Assembly: GCA_023374045.1 (NCBI GenBank)
Contig: CM041781.1
Span: 146,870,982-146,934,981 of the forward strand
DNA length: 64,000 bases
DNA from: Limonium bicolor
Taxonomy: Eukaryota; Streptophyta; Magnoliopsida; Caryophyllales; Plumbaginaceae
Reading direction: 5' to 3'
The notes below the pieces were generated by a model. That model saw nothing but the letters and a program-made list of their open reading frames with translations. It searched no databases and was not told the origin of the DNA. Below, piece after piece: positions 57,919 to 64,000 of the stretch (position 1 is its first letter; each line of letters opens with the position of its first letter). Both the position numbers and the translations under genes were made by a program.

Positions 57919-60900
57919 TGAAATACCCCAAACTTATTAAACATGGATTAAATACCTAATCACATTAATTAAGGCCTAAACATGCCTTAAAAGTCAACTG
58001 AGAACAACAGTGGTCAACACAAAACAAGATGTTGCACCCTTTGACTGTTTAGGGTAAATAAATACCCAAATGAACTTCTTAGGACCTAAAAATTTGTCCT
58101 AAGCATATAAACACATTATTAAACATATTATAATTGTTGGACAACACTCCAACACAAAGAACAAGCATTTACATGCTTTGAGGTCAAAAAGGGCAAAAAT
58201 GTGCTCTAAGAAACCTTAAAGGTCTAATGACCTCTAAATGATATAAAATTGGATACCATGATCAAATATCATGTAAGGAACACAACAAAACCGTTGTCAA
58301 AGAAAACCAAGCTCAGAAACACCTTGGGACACAAAATGTGCACTAAAACTCCTTAAAGCACATTTTTGTGTAATTGTCTTCTAAATTGGTTTTAAATGGG
58401 CTAAAAGGTTATAAATACCTTAAATATGATAAAATATCATATTAAAACATATTAGGAATTTAATTCCAAGAATTTACAAATTTTTACAAATTTAATATTA
58501 AAATATTAATAAAACCCTAAAGTGGGGCCCGTTTGGGTCAACATTGACTAAGTTGGTCAATGTTGACCATTGACCACGAATTGGACCTCTCAAAATTGGT
58601 GAAGAGGGTCTCTTAATAGACCAAGAGACAAAACCCATGTGACAATTAAATATACCCATTACTTTTACATAAAATAAGGAAAAAACATACTTTACCTTAT
58701 AAAAACAAAAGTTGTCTACCACTTGTCTTCCCATGTGAGAGCCAGCCGATTTTGGAGTCTCATTTCCCCCTTATTACACGGTGCTCCAAGGCTAGCAAGA
58801 CAAGACAAATCATGGTGACTCATTTCCTTACAATAATTGCTTAAAGTATCATTATTTACTCCATTTTGAATCAAATTGGAATCAAACACCACCCACCTTC
58901 TCTTATCTTGGATGGCTGCCCCCTTCTCTTGTCTCCACTGATTGAGCTTCAATTATTCAACCCCAATCAGTCATAGGTGAGTCATCAAAACAATAATGAC
59001 ATAAAATATTCAAAAAATGACATTAAGGATAATTTAAGCCTATCTCTTTCATTTCTTCCATTCAGCCGTGAGAATCTTGCTTTGAGCTCTCATTTGGCAC
59101 CTCTCAACCGTAGGTAAGCTTCTCCAACTCCATTGACGAGAGCTCTTGCTCTAGGTAAGCTTCTACTTCATCTTTCTTTCCTTTTTCCATTGATCTACAC
59201 TCCAACCTTTTCGGCCATACCCAGATCTAAGGAGGAAAGTTCAAGTCTTGACCATTTAAGGTAAAAATGTGCTCTAAGCACACACCTCTTCTTCCTTGTG
59301 AATTTCGGTTGTAAAACTTGGTTCCCTAGCCTTATTTTCTTCTCCTTTTCATGTGGATTCAGTTGGTATACCAAGATCTACAAGGAGTAGCTAGATCCAA
59401 GCCAAAAACACCATTTTTGGCATCTTAAACAAGGTAAAACTTAGCTATCTTCCAAGCTAACTACCCATGGTTTTATACCTTGTTATTAGGAGTGTTTTGA
59501 TACTCTTTCTTTACTGGAAAAATAGGGCCGAGACAGATCTATAACAAGCTTGAAGATCTAAGGTAAAAATCCATGATTTTCATGACTTAAATTACTTCTT
59601 ATGGTTAGATCTTGCTTGGAGACTAACTAGGCCTTGTTTTCTGTTTGAAAACATGTAAGAGAAGCTTTGGAGAAATTCTCCTTAAGGTGGCGAATCCAAA
59701 CAAGGATTTACCTAAGCTAAATCAAGGTATAAATCACTTAAACATTAACTTTGCTAAGTTGAAATGTTCTAAGCTATTTCTAATATTATTGCCGTGAGAG
59801 AACAAGGAAGTAAGGTCATTTTTGACCTTAAAATGTTTTAAGAAATGACTTAGTAAATTTATCTAAGTGATTAAGTAACATAAATGTCAAATTTAAGACA
59901 TTATGTGGAAGTTTGGTAATTAAATGAAGAATCTATGGCGAGGCCGAGATTTATGAGTATATTTGGGACATTTATGTGTAATTTATTTTGTGAGCAAATG
60001 TTTGTAATAAGGCCATGTATTTTAGGCCATTTTATTTATGCATTTACAAGCTTTTATTTAAGTTTAGGTGATATATAATTATTACCGAAATGAAATGGGG
60101 TCTTAAGTGTAAATAAATTAAATTTAGGGGCTTTATAAAAATAAGGCCGAAAATTAGAGGTTAAAAGGAGTTAAAATAAAATTTATAAGATTTTATAAAG
60201 TTTTGGGGTTAAATGGTGAATTTTGGAAACTTAAGGGTTAAAACCGTAATATAAGGAATTAATGGTCAAGGAAATATTGAGGTGGTCAACCTTGACCATA
60301 TGGTAGGTTTTGACCAAATTAGATAAGTTAGATAACTTATTTAAGGCTTTATAATAAGTTAAGCACTTAGTGGTAATATTTTATAACATATGTGGTAAAT
60401 ATGTTATTACCGAAAATAAAGGGTGTACAATGGTATTTTAAACACCCAAGGGCTATTAGGAATTTTTAGGAATTTATTGGGTTGTTTTTGGAATTAAAAT
60501 AAGCTATATATGTATAATATATAGTTATTATGTCCTTATGACACCTTGGAGAAAATATAGGTGGTGGAAATGTGAATACCGAAAGTATTTGGGTTAATAA
60601 GGATATTTATAACCCTTTGGAGATTTTTAGAATCATATAAGGGTATTTATTAAGATATATGTATAATATATGGTTTTAATGAATTATTAAACTATATGTT
60701 ATAAATTGGGCAAATGGCAATATAAGATATATATTGAGGTTTATTCGGTTAATAACTAAAATAACCATTGGTTATACATTTTTATAAGTAAGAAATGTTA
60801 TATTAAATGGAATATATAGCATGATATAAGTTATGGGATGATTTTGTAAATAAAGGGGACTATGGCTTATGAAAAAGAATAAGATTTTCTTATGGTGCCT

Positions 60901-63566
60901 ATAAGGCAATATATAATAGTTTTGTATAAAAACTATAGGTTATAAGTTAAAGGAAATAAAAATATCATATCAAATGATATTAGTGTTTTGGTATAACATT
61001 ACATAATGTTATGTGGTCAAAAAGGGAATTTAAATAAATACAAGGGCTATACCGAATTAACAAGAGTTGGAAAATGAATTTTAGACTATGGTCCACTATG
61101 TTATAAATGTTATGACAGTTATATGGTATTAAGGTGGTTTAATGGAATCAATATAAGGAAGGGTATTCACATTAAAGAATGTGACGAACTATAAATAATG
61201 GGATTTATAAACTAAGGATTTATTGAATAAACCTTAGGAGTTGTAATTCTACAGCATAAAATGTTACTCATGTTAGGATAATAATCTTAATATAAGTTGT
61301 AAAATATAATACAACTAATGGGAATAATCATCTAATAAGAGATGATAAAAAGTAACATAAAATATAAGAGTTTATTAAACTCATGGGAATTACCTACGTG
61401 GTAAATATATACATACACAAGGATAATGTATATAAGGTGGATATATATATTTTGGTTGGAAACCATATGATTTAATGGTGGTGGTTATTTTTTTTAAAAA
61501 AAATATATATATAGTTACGAACTATAAGTTATGAATTTTGGGATGCAAGTATTATTTGCTAAAGATAAATGGATTATATAATACATTGTATTATAATGGA
61601 TGGTGGGAGAATGATGTAGTATAATAAATGATACAATACAAAAAAAATAAAATAATACAATCATGCATGAATGCATGCAACTATAGGTTATGTACCTAAA
61701 CTTGATAGTGGAGGAGATTAAAAGAAATATAAGGAATCAAACTTAACAGTCAAAATGTTTTGACATACGAGTTTTAAAGTAACAAAGCCGACCGGTTTAG
61801 ATAAACCCATAACAAACAACTGTAGAAAACAGGGATGTACTGTCGGGGTTACTTATTATTCGGAAATACCGGATGTAGTTAGTCATGGAGACTGACTTAT
61901 AGTTTTAATACCGTTTAGATTATACTTCTGACAAGACGCTTGACGAGCTAGCGGGCTACACGGAGCATAGGATCTTGCTGATTCATACTCCACCGTAATA
62001 CGATCAGGGTGAACGGTATGTAAAGGGGTTTGATCCGAGTTGTCCTAAGGTTGCTCCTTGGGCTCGGATTTGGTTGATATAACTTGTGTGTTATATGTGT
62101 GTGGTTACATGTATGTGTTTAAGTGTTACTGCATTATTTATCTATGCACGAGCGTCCTACGGGACTAACACTACGTCGACTATAGATCGACTTATATAAA
62201 CATACATATGCGTTGTGATGACATGACGGTTACTTGATATAATACCATGATATTAATATTAAGTATATGGTAACCTAAGTAAAACACTTAGGGACGAGTC
62301 ACGACATTGTCGGTCTCTAGAGCATGGATCTCGAACATGAATATAACCTAGATTACTTCTAGGTATGCGTGAGGCCCATTGGGCAGCTGATTAATAATTA
62401 TATTCTCCATAAGATAAGAGCATATCTTAAACATTATGAGAGAGAGATGGTATGAGTTGAGTTGAGTTGAGTGGAGGAATCCCGGTAGTTTACGAACTAC
62501 TTGGTTGCGTATTTGTGATCACTGAGGGGTTTCCTAATTGGATTCCGCTCCAGGTTATACCCAACGAGCCCAAACTGGATCGTGGGTCAGGTGGCTACGG
62601 CCTTTTTATGGACATCTTACGAGACATAAGAGAGTCAGGGGCCTCCGGACCTCTGGCGAAATGAGCACCTTTGTGTGTACGGGAGGACTACTGTCCATGG
62701 TGAGGTTATCGGGTTGTCCTAACATGACGCCCAACTGGTTATTAATTAAACATGATTTGATGGAGCCTACAAGGCTAATTGTAAATTAAATTAACTATGG
62801 AAACTGTACGCTACGACGAATGTACATTGTACATATGGATGGGGCCTTGAAGGCCAAACTAAAATAAATTAATAAAGGATGGTATACACTACGGCGGTTA
62901 TGCTTTGTACATCATTTTGTGGTTATTCGATACGTTCGATATATAATTATGGATTGTGTTATCAAATGATTGTTTGGATTGGGTGGATGGTTGAATTTCT
63001 ATGAATATTTGTATGGATGATTATCTATATTATACATTTATGTTACAGTATTGATTATAACTGTAAAATGGTAAAGCATGAAACCAATCTAATAATAAGA
63101 TGGTTAATATGACAAGTGACCATTAGGGTCCAGGCCCGGCATACTCAGCGTCTATCGCTGATACTACACTCATGCAGGTTGTTGATTACCGCCGGAGCCG
63201 AAGTGCAGGAACAGGGTAATTAGAGTTTACTTTAATTACCGCACATGGAGTTTGTTTGGTATAGCAATGAAGATGGCGAATGGTTTTATGGTAAGGTTAT
63301 GTATATTCAGGATTGGGTAGATGCTCACTTGTCGCTGTTTATGGTTTATGGACTTAGCATGATGTATAGGAGTTTCTCGTTATCACGGCGGTTAGTAATT
63401 TGTTTATATTGAAAGTTGGATGTAGTTGGCTTCGTTGCTCGCATGGGCGAGTAATGGCCGGTGACACCCGAGTGAGAATTGTAATTGTTATTTATTTTCC
63501 GCTGTGAGACGTTTTATTTATTGCTACGTGAGAGATTATTACGTGATTGTGGAGAGGGGTGTTACA
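57919..63566 (+). mobile_element. 5' LTR of a Ty3 Tekay/Del-type retrotransposon
   Basis: 5648 bp from TGAAATACCCC to GGTGTTACA, followed by AAAG and a tRNA-Met PBS. It is AT-rich, with no coding frame of note. It shares termini and internal stretches with the minus-strand array LTR, for example AAAGAAAACCAAGCT, ACACAAAATGTGC and AAAGCAC within the first 500 bp, and TTTTCCGCTG near the end. The 3' half of the element lies beyond the window, so target duplication cannot be checked. It is inserted in the LINE in the same orientation. Confidence 0.88.
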
Positions 63567-63570
63567 AAAG

Positions 63571-63594
63571 TGGTATCAGAGCGGAGTACCACTC
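63571..63594 (+). promoter_or_regulatory. tRNA-Met primer-binding site of the Tekay element
   Basis: TGGTATCAGAGC at 63571-63582. As in the array, the site is followed by a partly complementary arm (ATCAGAGCGG, AGTA, CCACTCTGAT) with one C-A mismatch in the stem. Confidence 0.88.
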
Positions 63595-63790
63595 TGATGA
63601 CGAGGATAATAGGTTAAGACAGTGAGCTTAAGACTTGGGAAACATTTGAGAAGTATAAAGACGATTCGTCTTAGAAAGATATTGTGTCTAGTAACGTAAA
63701 TTGCGTGACATAGCAGCCTTTAAGGCAATTCAATATCTATTGGTTGTACGGTAAATTTAGCGAGTATTTAAGTGACATACTGTATTACAG

Positions 63791-64000
63791 ATGTCTGGGA
63801 GAACTAGAGGGCGTGGTACTGGAAGAGGTAGAGGCGGTGGCCCCAGCATTCCAGGAGTTGCAGAGACGGTTGCAGCTTGCACAGTTGGGTACTCAGATAG
63901 GAGGAGCACTAGCCCACCCGCCACAGCCCAGGGAAACGAACTGGCTGAAGTCAGTTGGCGAGACCCGACCACCTACATATTCTGGGGAACCAGACCCCGT
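63791..64000 (+). pseudogene. gag N-terminus of the Tekay element, partial
   Basis: ATG at 63791 opens MSGRTRGRGTGRGRGG, a basic Arg/Gly start usual for Del/Tekay Gag. After about 15-18 codons the conserved continuation (QELQRRLQLAQLG, then ETRPPTYSGEPDP) appears only in the next frame. A 1-nt frameshift or sequencing error therefore lies near 63835-63850. Runs off the window. Confidence 0.75.

Noticed and set aside
58498..58952. Two minus-strand frames of 78 codons in the Tekay LTR
   Set aside because: They fall wholly within LTR sequence and show no domain.

Overview
The window is nuclear DNA of a flowering plant, probably a dicot. It contains one spliced, conserved plant gene (SGF29, a subunit of the SAGA histone acetyltransferase complex) in a landscape dominated by nested LTR retrotransposons. 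No species call can be made. No rRNA, tRNA, organellar or bacterial genes were seen.

Layout. (1) 1-1447 is the 3' end and the start of an LTR of a Ty3-type element on the + strand, resembling the Tat/Ogre group, with tandem-repeat-rich sequence ahead of a polypurine tract. That LTR is split by an insertion and resumes at 34583. (2) 1448-34582 is the most striking object: a head-to-tail array on the - strand of one very large-LTR element. Four ~4.62-kb LTRs alternate with three ~4.9-kb internal regions (LTR-int-LTR-int-LTR-int-LTR, repeat period ~9.5 kb). Each internal region has a tRNA-Met primer-binding site, a polypurine tract and a scrap of the pol C-terminus, but no gag-pol frame. This matches a non-autonomous LARD-type relative of Tekay/Del elements. 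(3) 34583-39016 holds the second part of the Tat-like LTR (TATA box, GTCCG/CGGAC hairpins) and then a degenerate LTR-like sequence with an 832-bp tandem duplication. (4) 39163-39754 is a GC-rich hAT-type MITE with a perfect 8-bp target duplication.

(5) 40005-55815 is SGF29 on the + strand. Nine exons join to 810 nt (269 residues plus stop) with consistent splice phases, including a 14-nt microexon. Its first intron is 11.6 kb because a - strand Ty1/copia element (40955-51207, target duplication CTAAC) landed in it. That element later received a 466-bp solo LTR (target duplication TTGTG) in its 3' LTR and a complete + strand copia element (42136-46765, target duplication AATAC) in its RNase H region. 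Intron 6 carries a fold-back MITE and an 84-bp tandem duplication.

(6) About 56240-57918 is a degenerate L1-type LINE whose ORF2 is cut by (7) a + strand Tekay/Del element. Its 5.65-kb 5' LTR (57919-63566), primer-binding site and gag start run off the window. Its LTR shares termini and internal stretches with the LTRs of the tandem array, so it represents the kind of autonomous relative that could mobilise the array family.

The recurring themes are nested insertions whose order can be read from target-site duplications, iterated hairpins inside LTRs of three different element types, and a primer-binding site folded into a hairpin in the array family. Many differences between array units are 1-bp indels near homopolymers, so sequencing or assembly noise must be kept in mind.
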